Source: Ceratopteris richardii
Taxonomy: Eukaryota > Streptophyta > Polypodiopsida > Polypodiales > Pteridaceae
Assembly: GCA_020310875.1 (NCBI GenBank)
Contig: CM035423.1
Span: 117,553,489 to 117,617,488, forward strand
Direction: 5' to 3'
Length of the DNA stretch: 64,000 nucleotides
Shown here: in pieces, positions 1-10,764 of the stretch
How the letters are laid out: the number at the start of each line of letters is the position of its first letter
Numbering within the stretch: position 1 is the stretch's first letter
Program-made: the position numbers and the translations under genes
The notes under the pieces: model-generated
What the model was told of the DNA's origin: nothing
Databases searched by the model: none
What the model saw: only the letters and a program-made list of their open reading frames with translations

Positions 1-708
1 ATATTAAACATTATCAGGCGTTTGATCATTGATTTTCCAAACCTCTACCCAAATGGATTCCAAGTCTAAAAAGTGCCAAAAATAACAAGTTGATCTCCAT
101 AGAAATACTCATTTGGACAACTAAGATTCTATGAGCATCATGGATTTGACATTAGGATAATTCATTTTGAGATATTCTTAGGAGCCTCATGGATGAGATA
201 TTCTTAGAAGCATCACACATTTGAAAGTTAAAATACCATGAATCCATGTATCTCAAATGCACGATGTGTATATATGGCCTACTCCATCGCCATATGACCA
301 TCACATTTATGCCCAAGATTCCAATCTAGAAAACCATAACCTTCTTGTATTATCCTCATCGATCTAGACAATGATGGACTCATATACATCAAGTCCACTA
401 TGTATCCATGGCAGACCCCAAGGCCATACAAACATTGCACCTATGCTCAAGATTCCAACACCTAAGACCATAACCTTCTTGGCTTAAAAAGGGATCAAGC
501 AAAAGCAAGCAAAAAGATAAGGACAAATAATGCATATAACTATGTATCCATACAAATAAAAGCAAAGTCAAAAATCACCTCCTGGGAACAAATATTACAT
601 GCAAGCTGCTAGCATCCATTCACATCGCATGTGAGTTTATAAACATAGAAAATAACAACTCTTAATCCATTTCACTTGTCAACCAACACAAAAAAGTGCA
701 AAACTCAC
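1..708. other. Presumed SPOUT gene intron, no exon found
   Basis: This stretch lies downstream, on the minus strand, of the second exon of the SPOUT methyltransferase gene and should be its second intron. I looked on the minus strand for the expected next exon (in the family a short run of V residues followed by FD) and found none, so the rest of the gene is outside the window. The stretch is AT-rich and holds no recognised repeat. A possible donor-like GGAG-GTGA at about 580-590 does not follow a coding segment I can place. Confidence 0.4.
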
Positions 709-756
709 CTCATCGACTCTGAAAATTGTGGCAGCCCTTGCTATTTGACCTGCAAG
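709..756 (-). CDS. SPOUT-type RNA methyltransferase, exon 2 (48 bp)
   Basis: A 48-bp exon encodes LAGQIARAATIFRVDE. It follows an acceptor ...GATGACAG and ends in GAG at a canonical donor GTGAGT. Sixteen codons in phase 0 join cleanly to exon 1, giving ...LATM-LAGQIARA, which reproduces the conserved junction of the SPOUT1/C9orf114/CENP-32 family (usually LATRLAGQIARA). It is too short to be found by ORF length; the call rests on the motif plus both splice sites. In the family this segment opens the SPOUT (trefoil-knot) methyltransferase fold that uses S-adenosylmethionine. The following exon is not in the window. Confidence 0.85.
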
Positions 757-1094
757 CTGTCATCCAAAAGCTTCTATTCAGCATGGAAGAAGGAGAGATG
801 GGAGAAAGCACGGATGAAACAAAGAAACATGAGTTTTTGAAGAATATCCACTGCAATAAATGAAGACAAGGAAAACTTTACAAAAAATATTGAAAGACAA
901 GAAATTCTATGGAGAAATAGCTAGTTACATCTCTCTCCCAATGTAATTCATGACAAGATGATAAGCCAAGTCTCTCGTTTACATAATTTATATGGATCAA
1001 GTTCCTCATGCTATTTTCATAGTTTGTAATGATTATGGTCTTTACAAGAAAATTCGACTGTAAAACAAAGAGCTGCAAATGCAAGCTGTCATAC
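757..1094 (-). other. Intron 1 of the SPOUT methyltransferase gene
   Basis: A 338-bp GT-AG intron. The donor is ATG|GTATGA after exon 1 and the acceptor is GATGACAG|CTTGCAGG before exon 2. A 13-base string ATGACAGCTTGCA occurs both at the donor side (rc of about 1080-1092) and at the acceptor side (rc of about 752-764), so a second acceptor-like site sits within a few bases of the donor. Confidence 0.75.
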
Positions 1095-1775
1095 CATGGT
1101 TGCCAACTGCAGAGACTGTGTATTATCAATGATTGAACCTGCAACGGCCATGCTAAAAGTTGGCTTTGTTAAATGCTTAGATGTGCCTTTTGTAGTTCCT
1201 GACTTTCCAGCTACGTGTGGCATGCCTCCAGCCTCTGGCTCCTCAACTCTCTGTTTCTTGAGCTTCCCACTCGAAACCTCACCTATTGAGTTGACGTTCG
1301 GCTTATCAAAGCATACTCCTTCATTATTTTCATTTTTCCGCTTCTTCCTCTTCTGCTCAGTAGAATCTTCATGGCTTATAGTGATATGATGTTCCTCTGA
1401 TACGCACAATGCTGTTTGTGTTTCACAAGCCTTCACATTTTGCATTACATCAGACTCGCTTTTATGCGCGGCTCCAGATTCCGAGGTCACACTGAGGTCC
1501 AACAGTGTATTCCCACAATCTCTACCCATGGATTTTAGCGAGCCATTATTTCCAGCTCTAGCCTTTTTCTTCTTCTTTCTTTTACGTTGCGTGTTATCAG
1601 CTGAGATATGGGCCTCCTTGTTAGGCCCGGACTCCTTACAGTCGCTGAACTTAGACAGCGCACTCGCGACATTACCTCCATCGAGAGGCTGCGATGATTC
1701 ATCTTTCCTATCCTTCTGTGATTTTCGCTGTTTCTTGTTCTTCTTCTTTTCCTTTTCCTGTTGTTGTGATTCCAT
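1095..1775 (-). CDS. SPOUT-type RNA methyltransferase, exon 1 (227 codons)
   Basis: First coding exon of a putative SPOUT-class RNA methyltransferase (SPOUT1/C9orf114 in animals, a single-copy type gene in plants). Residues 1-30 and two later stretches are runs of K, R, E and Q (KEKKKNKK, RKRKKKKK, QKRKKRK), a low-complexity basic tail typical of nucleolar proteins. The last residues read FSMAVAGSIIDNTQSLQLAT, the conserved start of the SPOUT domain (consensus VSIAVPGSIIDNAQSLELAT). I chose the ATG at 1775 (MESQQQEKEK); the frame stays open upstream to a TGA near 1837 with only a GTG in between. The exon ends at ATG|GTATGA and joins exon 2 in phase 0. The family's R before LAGQ is M here (AGG to ATG), which could be natural variation. 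Catalytic exons are missing, so activity cannot be judged. Confidence 0.85.
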
Positions 1776-3435
1776 AGGTACGTCTGCTCCTTCAATAGTT
1801 CTGGTCGCCACCAGTGTCTGCTTAAGCGAGTCTCAACAGCTTTCACGGGAAAAGACTTAGTTCGAAGATTTGTTATATACATCACAAAAGCATGTGATTT
1901 AGCATTTTATTCAAGGTAACCTCCATAGCAAAGCCCTTTCAAATCTTTTAAAATAACAATAACAATAATAAAAATAACAACAAAATATTTTAAAAAAAGG
2001 AAAATCTAAAAATTAGATTGTGGAATTTCCAATGAATATGTGATGGAATGGCAATTGAGAAAACTTTTGGATCTTATTTTTGCCCGCTTCCTTTGGCTTT
2101 TCATGCTTTCAATTTTGGAGTTTGGCCATTGAAAAATAGGGTTTTTTTAATCCATTATTGTCTACGGAGATTGAAATTGTGGAATTTGAATTAGGATAAT
2201 TTTGAACCTTTAACGAAATTGCAATACAAAATTGAGCTAGTAGTTGTTGATGGCCACTTGCCTCATGGACATGGAGACACTTCTAAATACATATGAGCCT
2301 TGAACAATGGTTTTGCACATGGAACCACATAACCTAAAGTTATTGGTGTACACCTTCGTAGTAAGTATATGAATTTTTAGATTTCAAGATCTTAAAACTC
2401 TTAAAGGTTCGAGTGAGTTTTTCACATTTGACTATAGATGGCCATGGTAAACCCCCATTACTCCGCATGGCTCTAGCCTATAACCTTAGATATCACTTGT
2501 GGCTATACATATGATACATTTGATTCATCATTCATGAATCATGATCAATGATTAACTCATGCATTATTTTCCCACTTTCATGCAAAAGAACTCGGAAAAC
2601 CATCACTTTTCAACAATGAATTGATTATTGGGTGAGTCGTGCTTGCATGATCGTTTTCTAAGAAATATATGGGAATTTTAGGTAGATCATACATCATGTG
2701 ACACTTTGAGATGTAGAATTCCAGATATCTTTGTATTACAAACTTACTTTAAAGTTACGTGATCTTAACTTATCGTCGATTCAAGGCTACTTTGAATATA
2801 TGTAAAGCTAGAGGTAATCTTTGCTTCTTCGATATGAAAGAAAAAAGACAAAGATATGATATTAAAGATAAAAATATGGAATATATGTAGTACACCCTTG
2901 TATTCGAGACACCACCATTCGCATCACCTTCAATCATTGTATTTCCAAGTGTAGTAGGAAGTTTTTCAACACGCTTTTGCTACCAATACATGACAATCAT
3001 GTATGCCCATAACGGGTTATTAGTACCATCCAACTTATCCTTAACAACCAACATACAAAATACATTGTTGCTTTCAATCATGGCCAGTGACTAGATACCC
3101 TAATGTAAAAAATTGATAGTATCTCAAAAAAGTTGAATAGAAATACCCAAATGACCTCTACAAGACATGTAGTAGACTCGAGACACTTGTATTGGTGAAC
3201 TGAAACTCATATATATGTTTGGCAAAAAAGGACAAAATTGCCTACAGAATCGCTATGATAGTGTGTTTGAAGCCTGAAATGAGCTCAAATCAAAATTTCA
3301 AAGGTAGAAATCAAAAAAACTTTGAAATCCTAATTGCCTTGACTATGCTCACCAACTTTTGTGTGATTTTGGCACAACAACCCAAGGGGTGTCAACAATG
3401 CAGTAGAGAAAGCAATGAGCTAATCTGATACCAAT
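1776..3435. other. Gene-free; SPOUT gene upstream region and copia leader scrap
   Basis: No coding region is recognised. 1776-2000 should hold the 5' UTR and promoter of the minus-strand SPOUT gene, but no clear TATA box or initiator is visible. The right end, about 3219-3420, resembles the leader of the copia family whose LTR starts at 3436: on the minus strand it reads from the primer site through a leader like the one after the LTR at 5479-5738, then decays. The middle is AT-rich without identified repeats. Confidence 0.4.
3421..3435 (-). other. Primer binding site (initiator tRNA-Met type)
   Basis: Immediately inside the LTR the minus strand reads ATTGGTATCAGATTA. The TGGTATCAGAGC type sequence is the usual primer site of plant copia elements, complementary to the 3' end of initiator tRNA-Met; here the last bases are mutated. 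Confidence 0.75.
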
Positions 3436-3665
3436 TGTTGGATTTCAAGGTCTAAAAAAGCACATGAACATCACAAGGAAGAAGAAGAAGCTTGGAGAAA
3501 AACATAATATTGAATGTATTACCTAGTGAGTGTACAAAGATAAGTGACCCATCAAGGTAATAGGTGTATATACAAGCCAGGGGAAAAAACCTCCTAAAGA
3601 GGGAAAGAAGTGCCCCCTTCGATCTTAAGTATGTTCACATGCATCACTGTCAAAATATATCAACA
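3436..3665 (-). mobile_element. Copia LTR, minus strand (family of Copia-A)
   Basis: Read on the minus strand this 230-bp segment starts TGTTGATATATTTTGACAG and ends TTGAAATCCAACA, the TG...CA ends of an LTR. It matches, along its length, the LTRs of Copia-A (11,471-11,698 and 35,391-35,614) and the one at 5479-5738, including the blocks GTATATAC, GGGTCACTTATCTTTGTAC and TTCTTCTTCCTTGTG. It is followed on the minus strand by a primer site, so it is a 5' LTR. The partner LTR is not in the window to the left. Confidence 0.85.
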
Positions 3666-5478
3666 AATCATCTAAGGATATTTTAAGATATTCAAAAGAA
3701 AATGGAGATATAATGCAATTCGAATGCCCCTATTGTCCACTTAGAATAAGAACATGAACATCTCATGTAATCTAGTATAAGGTCAGGTGAAGTCGATCGC
3801 TCAAGTGGTAGAAGTCTACAAATATGTATCCAACTGATTATCTCTAAATCCATCAATAAAGCTAGACAACTATCCCACTATGTCTATCTAAATATCTACA
3901 TAACTACCTATTGTGGAGAGTCTAAGGACATTTCCTGGACAAGCAACTAATTAAGAAATTCAACTTCCAAGTACACACTAGGGGGAGAGAGATGCATGTA
4001 TCAACCTAAACAACCCCTCAAATATATAGCTCCAAGTCCAAGGGGGCAATTCATCCACAAGAGGACATGTGTACCTCCCATCACATGGGTGCCAAAGGTG
4101 ATCACATGGTTTCCACACTCAAGAAATCACATAAAATCACATGCCTTCTAAAGAAGACCCTCCAAGCTCTCACGTACAAGTCAAGTGGCTAGGAGAAGCT
4201 TCCAATCAATTCAAAGGGACTCAACCTTAGATAAATCACCCTAAGGTTCAATACCCTTCAAATAGGGATAATAATCAATAAGTCCTGAGTTCACACCTAG
4301 AAACCTAATGGTTCTACCCCTTGGACTCATGTATTTATAAAACATTCCCCTCCCATTAAAATCCTTTTCATCCTTGAAAATGAGTGGAGATATATACCTT
4401 AGGGTTCCCCCCTACCCCATGATCACTTTTTATCGATCATGGTCTTCCTCTCTCTAATTTGCCTCTTTATTGAGAAAGGGATCTTTTCCTAGCTACATCT
4501 AAAGGAGAATCCATGTGTGGTCTAATCCTACCTAAATCATTCAAAGCCTCATTCAAGTTTGCACTTAAGAAACTAAATCAAGTGCAAACTATGGAAAGAA
4601 TGACAAGTATGGAACATATATCTCTAACTAAAATTCTATCTTTCTTCATTTGTATGCACCACTTGTGCATGAACCTAGAAAAATAGGTGGATAATCTTAT
4701 GTAGCTTAAGACTTTAGCTTAGTACTTTTTTATTTGATTCATCTACCTAGTCATACCTTATCTTGTTCTGAAAGGGAGATGAATCTTTCATAATCTCTAC
4801 CCAAATCACTTTCCCTTGATTATACTCTATGTACACATATTTCATACCTTTGGGTTAGTGAAACGAGTGGATTTCTTTCTTGTGATTTACCTCCAGTAAA
4901 GAGATCAATCTAAATAGAAGGAAATCTATTTTATAATAATTTCCCAACCATTAGAATGGTATAGGTGGATTATCTATTTGGTTTGTTAAGAGGACATAGT
5001 ATCCTCTTTCTTTGGAGAGAAGTTGAAGAGTTTGCTTAAAGTAGGTTTAATGTTTTTTCAAAAAGCTTTAGGTAGTTTTGATAGTCCACTTTAAGAGATT
5101 GAATACCATAAATTGGTTAAGTATTTTCAATAAATTTTACTTATTCTTTCAAAAAGATTAAGATCTTTATAACTTCCTTTTACTATGCCCAAAATGGGAA
5201 CTCATAGTTTTTGGAAAATATATTATCTTAAGGTCACACATATTCATAAGAATTGATTATTCCAACCAATTCTTCAATCTTCTGTTTGATACTCAATCTT
5301 TATGGACCTTTTGATTTTCAAGCCATAGAGATATTCTTGGTCTAAGAATTCTCTCCATTTGTACTCTCAATCTATTAAGATGTGCTATGTTCATATCAAA
5401 ACTAGTTCTTTCTATTTCTTTTCATTTACTTCTTAAATTGAATTATCAAGTAAACCGTGGGTTCCAAAGATGTTCTTT
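3666..5478. other. Gene-free spacer between two divergent copia LTRs
   Basis: This 1.8 kb separates a minus-strand and a plus-strand LTR of one copia family. I see no open frame with a known domain, no internal LTR and no tandem repeat. A run reading CACTAGGGGGAGAG near 3976 is purine-rich and polypurine-tract-like, and TATTTATAAAACATTCCCC near 4330 is TATA-like, so an unrecognised, decayed retroelement may lie here. Confidence 0.35.
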
Positions 5479-5738
5479 CTATTGACATTTTTTGATAGTG
5501 ATGTATATGAACACACACAAGACCATTGTGGCACTTTTTTCTCTCTTTAGGAGGTTTTTCCCCTGCCTTGTATATACACTTATAAACCTAAGAAGTCACT
5601 TATCTTTATACATTCAATTGTAACAAGTTGCTTATCTTTATACATTCAATCAATAATACAACCTTGTTGTGTTGTTATCCAAGATTCTTCTTCTTCCTTG
5701 TGTTGTTTGTGTGCTTTTGGAGTCCTCAAACTCCAACA
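5479..5738 (+). mobile_element. Copia LTR, plus strand (family of Copia-A)
   Basis: It aligns by eye over its whole length to the Copia-A LTRs: GATAGTGATG, AACACACACAAGACCA, TTGTATATACACTTATAA, GTCACTTATCTTTATAC and the terminal CAAACTCCAACA. The 5' end has lost the exact TGTTGATA start (it reads CTATTGACATT), so the left edge is approximate. A 20-odd base block around GTCACTTATCTTTATACATTCAAT is doubled (about 5597-5650), making this LTR longer than its relatives. Confidence 0.8.
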
Positions 5739-5753
5739 ATTGGTATGAGAGTA
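5739..5753 (+). other. Primer binding site of the copia at 5.5 kb
   Basis: ATTGGTATGAGAGTA directly follows the LTR. It is the initiator tRNA-Met type primer site with one change (GAG for CAG) and shows that the LTR at 5479-5738 is a 5' LTR reading rightward. Confidence 0.75.
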
Positions 5754-5952
5754 GGTCACTGCTTTCTCTAAGGCATCATAGACATCCCTTCGGACAGAGC
5801 CTCAAAATCAAATGAGAATTGGAGAGCATATTTGGGGTGATGAAGAGTTCAAAAGAACTTCTCTTTTTGGCATAAAATTTTATAATTGAGTTCATTTGTC
5901 CTCTGAATAGACTATTGAAGTGATTATGCATGCAATTTTGTTCTTTTGCACC

Positions 5953-6084
<132 letters not shown>

Positions 6085-6129
6085 ATTCGCATGTACAAGT
6101 ATCTTGTAATCTATTACAAGTTTAGTGAT

Positions 6130-6425
6130 TTCCATGCAACCTGTGATTGAAGGTGATGTAGATGGTGTTCAAGATAATGATCTTCAATTTCCTCATTGTG
6201 CTTTGGTTCTTATTGCATCTATTGCAAAGCAACTTTGTTGGGATGGCAGAGATACACAAGCACATGCATTAATAATGCCTATCAAACATGCCATTTTCCC
6301 TCACATTTGCTCTTGTAAAACAAGAAAAGATGATTGCAATGCTCTTACAACACTATACCAAGTAAGAAATGAGGATCATGTTGCTTACCTTATGCTACAC
6401 AACAATGGAGAGGCCCAAAAATTCT
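6130..6425 (+). pseudogene. Copia gag fragment (UBN2-type)
   Basis: Decayed gag of the element whose 5' LTR is at 5479-5738. The reading contains CWDGRDTQAHALI, ICSCKTRKDDCNALTTLYQ and RNEDHVAYL, which line up with CWDGRDAHAYALI, IRSCKIAKNAWDTLTALYQ and RNEARVAYL of Copia-A gag (14.8-15.0 kb). The N-terminal part of gag, including the KLDGTNYPLWEYM block, is missing, so the segment between the microsatellite and here carries a deletion. Homology stops after about 6425; the frame runs on to 6514 without recognisable sequence. Confidence 0.75.
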
Positions 6426-7929
6426 TCAATTTTACTCTCGATTTTACCCATTTTTTAGATAGAAAACCCTTGTATTTTTATCTACCCTTGTACAAATCCC
6501 TTCAAATTCTGTAGAAAACAAGAGTTGTATATATTTAAGGCTTCGATAGCATTTCTTTGTAATTGTAGAGAAGACTCTTCCCTCAAAAATCCCACAAGAA
6601 AGAAGAGTCTTAGAGTTTTTCCTTTTATTTTTTAAGACCTTTTTCGAATAAAAAAAAGAAGGGTCTTGGGAAAAGCCTATATAAAAGCCAAGACCTCACT
6701 TCTAAGGAGACTTTTTGCTAGTGTGAGTAAGAGATCCCTTCTTTTTACAAAATTCGTACACAAGTTTTCATGGCTTCTTGGTGGCTTTTTCTTGCTCAAT
6801 TTTTGATGTGTTACAATTTTTACTTGCTTCCTTTCATGTATATTATCATCAGTTTGAGTTTTTTAGGTTTTTTCTCGCAATTATAAGTTTTTTCCTACAA
6901 AGTTTTCATGTCTATTAGCAAGTCACAACCATTTTTGGCTCTGTATAAAGTTATAGATTTTGTTTTTTACTCATTTCTCATGGTGCACTTTGTAGATCTT
7001 TTTGTTAGCTTCAAAACAAGTTGTCATATGCTCAATTTGGACAAGTAATGAGGGATACACAAACATTTTTCTGTCTAGCTCTTTGTTTTGATTGCATATG
7101 TGAGCGCAACTTGGATTTGGAGATGATAATGAAAATAAGCCATCTTGTTTATTGTGTGGTGTGATCAAATCTATTTTTTATCATAGGGTGTGATCATTTT
7201 CAAATTGATCATTTTCCATATTACTTAGGCTTCATAGTTGGATGATCAAGAAAGCTTCATAGTTGGATGATCAGGGAAGTTGATAGTTGACATAAGAAGC
7301 TTGGACAGACATTTATTCATCTTATCTGCTTATGCCAATGATTGCAAATAGAACAAGGTCTACTCTTTGCATATTTTTGACAAATTAAAGGTGTACGAGT
7401 GCACCATGTACTACATGTCGACACTTTTGGTGCCATTTCTAGGGAGAGCAATTTATGTGCCTAGGTAAGTTATGTGGTGGAATAGAATTTTTGATGGTAA
7501 GTCACCTTTTTCTTATCATTATTTGCTTGTTAAACTGATTTTTTTCTCCACGGCAAGGATTCCTATTTTTTCCATTACTCTTATCCCAAAGTGTAGGATT
7601 AGGATTAAAAGAGAGGAATTTCGTTGTTCATGAGTAGAGTTTAGATTTTTCACTTTGAATAGGGTAAAATGAAGTATTTTGATGATGTGCACCATGGTGG
7701 AATCTTCTTATCAAGAGCTCCATGAAGATACCCTTGTAGTAGAAAATCGAGCTCCATATGCCGCACACAACACTCAACAGCCTACAAAATAAGCAAAAAA
7801 CCATAGTACAAAGAGCACAAACACAAATTTCTTGGGTGTTACAAATGTGATCAAACTCATAGTCTGTGGCTGACAAGGCCACTATATGTTTTATTAAAGA
7901 ACATATACAAAAATGTCCGACAACCATTT
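6426..7929. other. Gene-free stretch, possible LTR-like TATA region
   Basis: No recognised coding sequence. CCTATATAAAAGCC at about 6676-6690 is a good TATA-box sequence, followed by CCAAGACCTCACTTC, which resembles the U3/R part of an LTR, but I found no second copy in the window and no paired ends. The remainder is AT-rich. Confidence 0.3.
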
Positions 7930-7946
7930 TGCATTTCACATGGACA

Positions 7947-8770
7947 CATCCTCTCTATAGCAAGAATACCACTCTTCTCACTTCAACCTCCTTAATGGGT
8001 TGTTTATGCATCTTAAACTCATTGAAAATCACATCACTGCTTTTGATCATTGATCGTCTTTCAGATCCCATAACCGATATTTGAATTGGCCTTCTCGACC
8101 ACATCCAAGAAAAATGCATTTCTTTTACTTATGATCTAGATTTTGTCTAAGACTCTTGGGTATATAAACATATGCTTCACACCCAAAAACTCGAAGATGA
8201 TCATAATATGGTGGCTTCCCTATCCATAACTCTTGTAGAATCCAAATCACTCTTCATGGCACACTCCCACTTGACATGATCCCTTGTCTACATAGCCTCT
8301 TTGTAGCAACAAAGCTCACCAACATATGTTAGCATCTATCAGGTGGATGTGAGACACATGCAAAGCATCTCAATGGTTGTTGAATAGGAACATTTGCATA
8401 TTAATCTGATTGGACATTCTCTTGAACATCCCTATGTGCAACATTTTTATGAATGCTAATTGGAGGACTAGTATCCTCAAACACCACTCTTCTCACTTCG
8501 ACCTCCTTAATGGGTTGTTTATGCATCTTAGACTCATTGAAAATGGCATCAATACTCTAATCATTGACCGTGTTTTAGGATCCCATAAGCGATATTCAAA
8601 TTGTTCTTCTCAACCATCTCTAAGAAAAATGCATTTCTTTGACTTATGGACCAACTTTTGTCTAAGACTCTTGGGTATACAAACATATGCTTCACACCCA
8701 AAAACTCGAAGTTGATCATAATATGGTGGCTTCCCTATCCGTAACTCTTGTGCCACTTTCAGACCTTTGG
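7947..8770 (-). repeat. Tandem duplication of the Copia-B integrase end
   Basis: About 7,947-8,270 and about 8,457-8,770 are the same sequence at roughly 510-bp spacing. Shared strings include CACTCTTCTCACTTC, CCTCCTTAATGGGTTG, TCTAAGACTCTTGGGTAT and TGATCATAATATGGTGGC. The copies differ at many single bases, so the duplication is not recent, or one copy was acquired by recombination between related elements. Confidence 0.85.
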
Positions 8771-9378
8771 CAGTACTAGGTGAAAGGTTAATCACATGAC
8801 CTGTAGTCAGTACGGCTTTTACCCAAAAGCCTTGTGAAAGGTTGCATGAAGCAGCATAGAAACTACTCTATCTTGAATAATTATATTTATCCTTTCAGCT
8901 ACACCATTTTGTATTCGGGTAAACTCTATATAAATTCCTCTAGACTAACAGAAAAGGTTGAATTCATGTGAGGTATAGTAACCCCCATTATCAAAACGTA
9001 AAGGCTTAAGCTTAGTTCTTTTTTTAGTCTCAACCTAAGTGAGCTATTTTTGAAAATAGGGAATACCTCATCCTTGGATTTGATAGGATATACCCAGACC
9101 TTTTTAATGGCATCATCTATGAAAATGACAAAGTAAAGAGAACCACCTAATGACTTTGTGTGGATAGGACCACACACATTTGTATGAAGAAGATCTAAAG
9201 GCTTGATTGAAGAGTCAATGTGCATTTTATGCACATTCCTAGTTTGCTTTCTACATTGACAATGCTCACAAAATGAAAAATCAAAGAAAGAAAACACAGG
9301 TAAGTAACCAGAATGAGAAAGATTTTCCATTCCACTACAAGATATATGGCCCAAAAATCCATGCCAAATACAATTCAT
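8610..9378 (-). pseudogene. Copia-B integrase
   Basis: The zinc-binding pre-integrase part reads WHGFLGHIS, then FCEHCQCRKQTR; the catalytic core begins LDLLHTNVCGP (the usual D is N here), followed by GSLYFVIFIDDAIKKVWVY. The C-terminal part (8,795-8,610) reads PPYYDQLRVFGCEAYVCIPK and KKCIFL, the conserved end of copia integrases. The middle of the core is degraded by stops, and the second catalytic D and the E cannot be seen clearly. Confidence 0.8.
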
Positions 9379-9399
9379 AGGCTATTCAATAACCACTAA

Positions 9400-9770
9400 G
9401 AAGTGTTCTTTCTATGATACAAATAAAGGATAAAGTGAGCCAACTTTGCTTCCTTTTGCAGTAACCGTATTGCCCTTTGATATGCGAAAGGAATAAGCAT
9501 AGAAGACTAGCTTGTAACCAAGGTCATCAAGTTGATCAACTGACATCAAACTTTGTGATAAATGAGGTACATGGTGTACATTATGCATTGTAAATTTTGA
9601 ACCATCAATGAACTACACAACCACCTCTCCAATATCGACAACATCACACTGATAAGAGTCACCAAGTCTCACAGTACCAAGAGACTTTGGTGCATAAGTA
9701 GAGAACCATTCTCTATGTGGTATCACATGGAAAGAAGCACTAGAATCTAACAATCACGTGTGGGAAAGAG
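9400..9770 (-). pseudogene. Copia-B protease
   Basis: Minus-strand reading in the order expected between gag and integrase: LLDSSASFHV (the DSGAS motif of copia proteases with G replaced by S), WFSTYAPK, VRLGDSYQCDVVDIGEV, HHVPHLSQSLMSVDQL (the V..VP.L..NLLSV motif). The catalytic loop DSS instead of DSG and in-frame stops indicate a dead copy. Confidence 0.7.
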
Positions 9771-10074
9771 AATCAGCCATAAGAGCCTCAATAGACATAA
9801 CACTATCAAGTGTCAGCACATCAGCATCATCAGAAATAACATTCTTTTCTTCAATCTTCACAGTCGAAGTAAATGGTGCAAGTAGCTATTTCACATGCCC
9901 ATTAACATTCTTCCCTTTACCTTTAGCATTCTAATGCATATCAGTCTTTCATCATGTGTCCTTTCTTATGAAAATAATGATATTCGATACCCCTCTTCCT
10001 TGATGTACTTATAGTCTTATTCCATTGACCATTCTTTTACAATTCTTTTCCTTATTCTTGCTCCTACCACGTTG

Positions 10075-10764
10075 CTAATTCTTTCCTTGGTAAGAATCAT
10101 GAACATTATATGCATCTCCACTTTGAGTGGCAACCATAGATTTTCTACAAATATCCTCACTCAAGAGTGCTCCACATATGTCATCATAGAACATTTTACC
10201 GCCAAGTGTAGTGCAAAACATATCCCATGACGATGGCAAGGTGCATAGCAACAAGACTGCTTTCATTTCATTATCCATCTCCATTTTTTTATCCTCTAAC
10301 TAAGAGAATATAGCATCAAACTCATTCAGATGAGTAGCACTACTATTTGTGTCCTTCCTGTGAATGTCATATAACTTTCTCATCAGATACACTTTATTTC
10401 ATGCCGTTTCTTTTTCATATGTATTGCATAACTTCTTCCAAAGCTCCTTTGCACTTTCACAATGCAATATTGTAAAGTAAACATTATCTATCAGGTGCAA
10501 TTGAATGGTAGACCTATCCATTTCATCCAACTCATCCCAATCATCTTCATCCATGTTAACAAACTTCTTTGAGATTCCATTTACTGGCTTCCATTGCCTC
10601 CTCATAGTCAACACATGTTTAATCTGATTCTCCTATAGAGCAAAGTTTGTGCCATCAAATTTTTGGATCTCAAAATGGTCTTTGCCCTGTAGGTTGTAGT
10701 TCCTCTTACGAACACTGGCACTAGACCCTGATCCACCAGACGTGCCTAAGATGTGTGATGTCAT
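10075..10764 (-). pseudogene. Copia-B gag
   Basis: Gag polyprotein start of Copia-B. The ATG at 10,764 opens MTSHILGTSGGSGSSASVRK, then comes FEIQKFDGTNFAL and a stop, WKPVNG, the acidic DEDDWDELDEMDRSTIQLHL and ESAKELWKKLCNTYE, which is the UBN2/retrotransposon gag core. A later part reads LLLCTLPSSWD, the LL.SLP.SW motif of copia gag. Stops at about 10,635 and 10,395 break it. Downstream, near 9,945-9,990, lies a knuckle reading YHYFHKKGHMMKD in which the first two cysteines are replaced (Y and H), so nucleic-acid binding would be lost. Confidence 0.8.

Larger units (their letters stand above)
7930..10764 (-). mobile_element. Copia-B: decayed minus-strand copia, gag-PR-IN only
   Basis: A Ty1/copia element distinct from the Copia-A family. 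On the minus strand the order is gag (10,764-10,075), degenerate CCHC knuckle, protease (about 9,770-9,420), gag-pre-integrase and integrase (9,378-8,610), then a duplicated piece of the integrase end (about 8,270-7,947). Reverse transcriptase and RNase H are absent, and no LTR pair, primer site or polypurine tract was found, so both ends are lost. Many stops break the frame. Confidence 0.8.
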
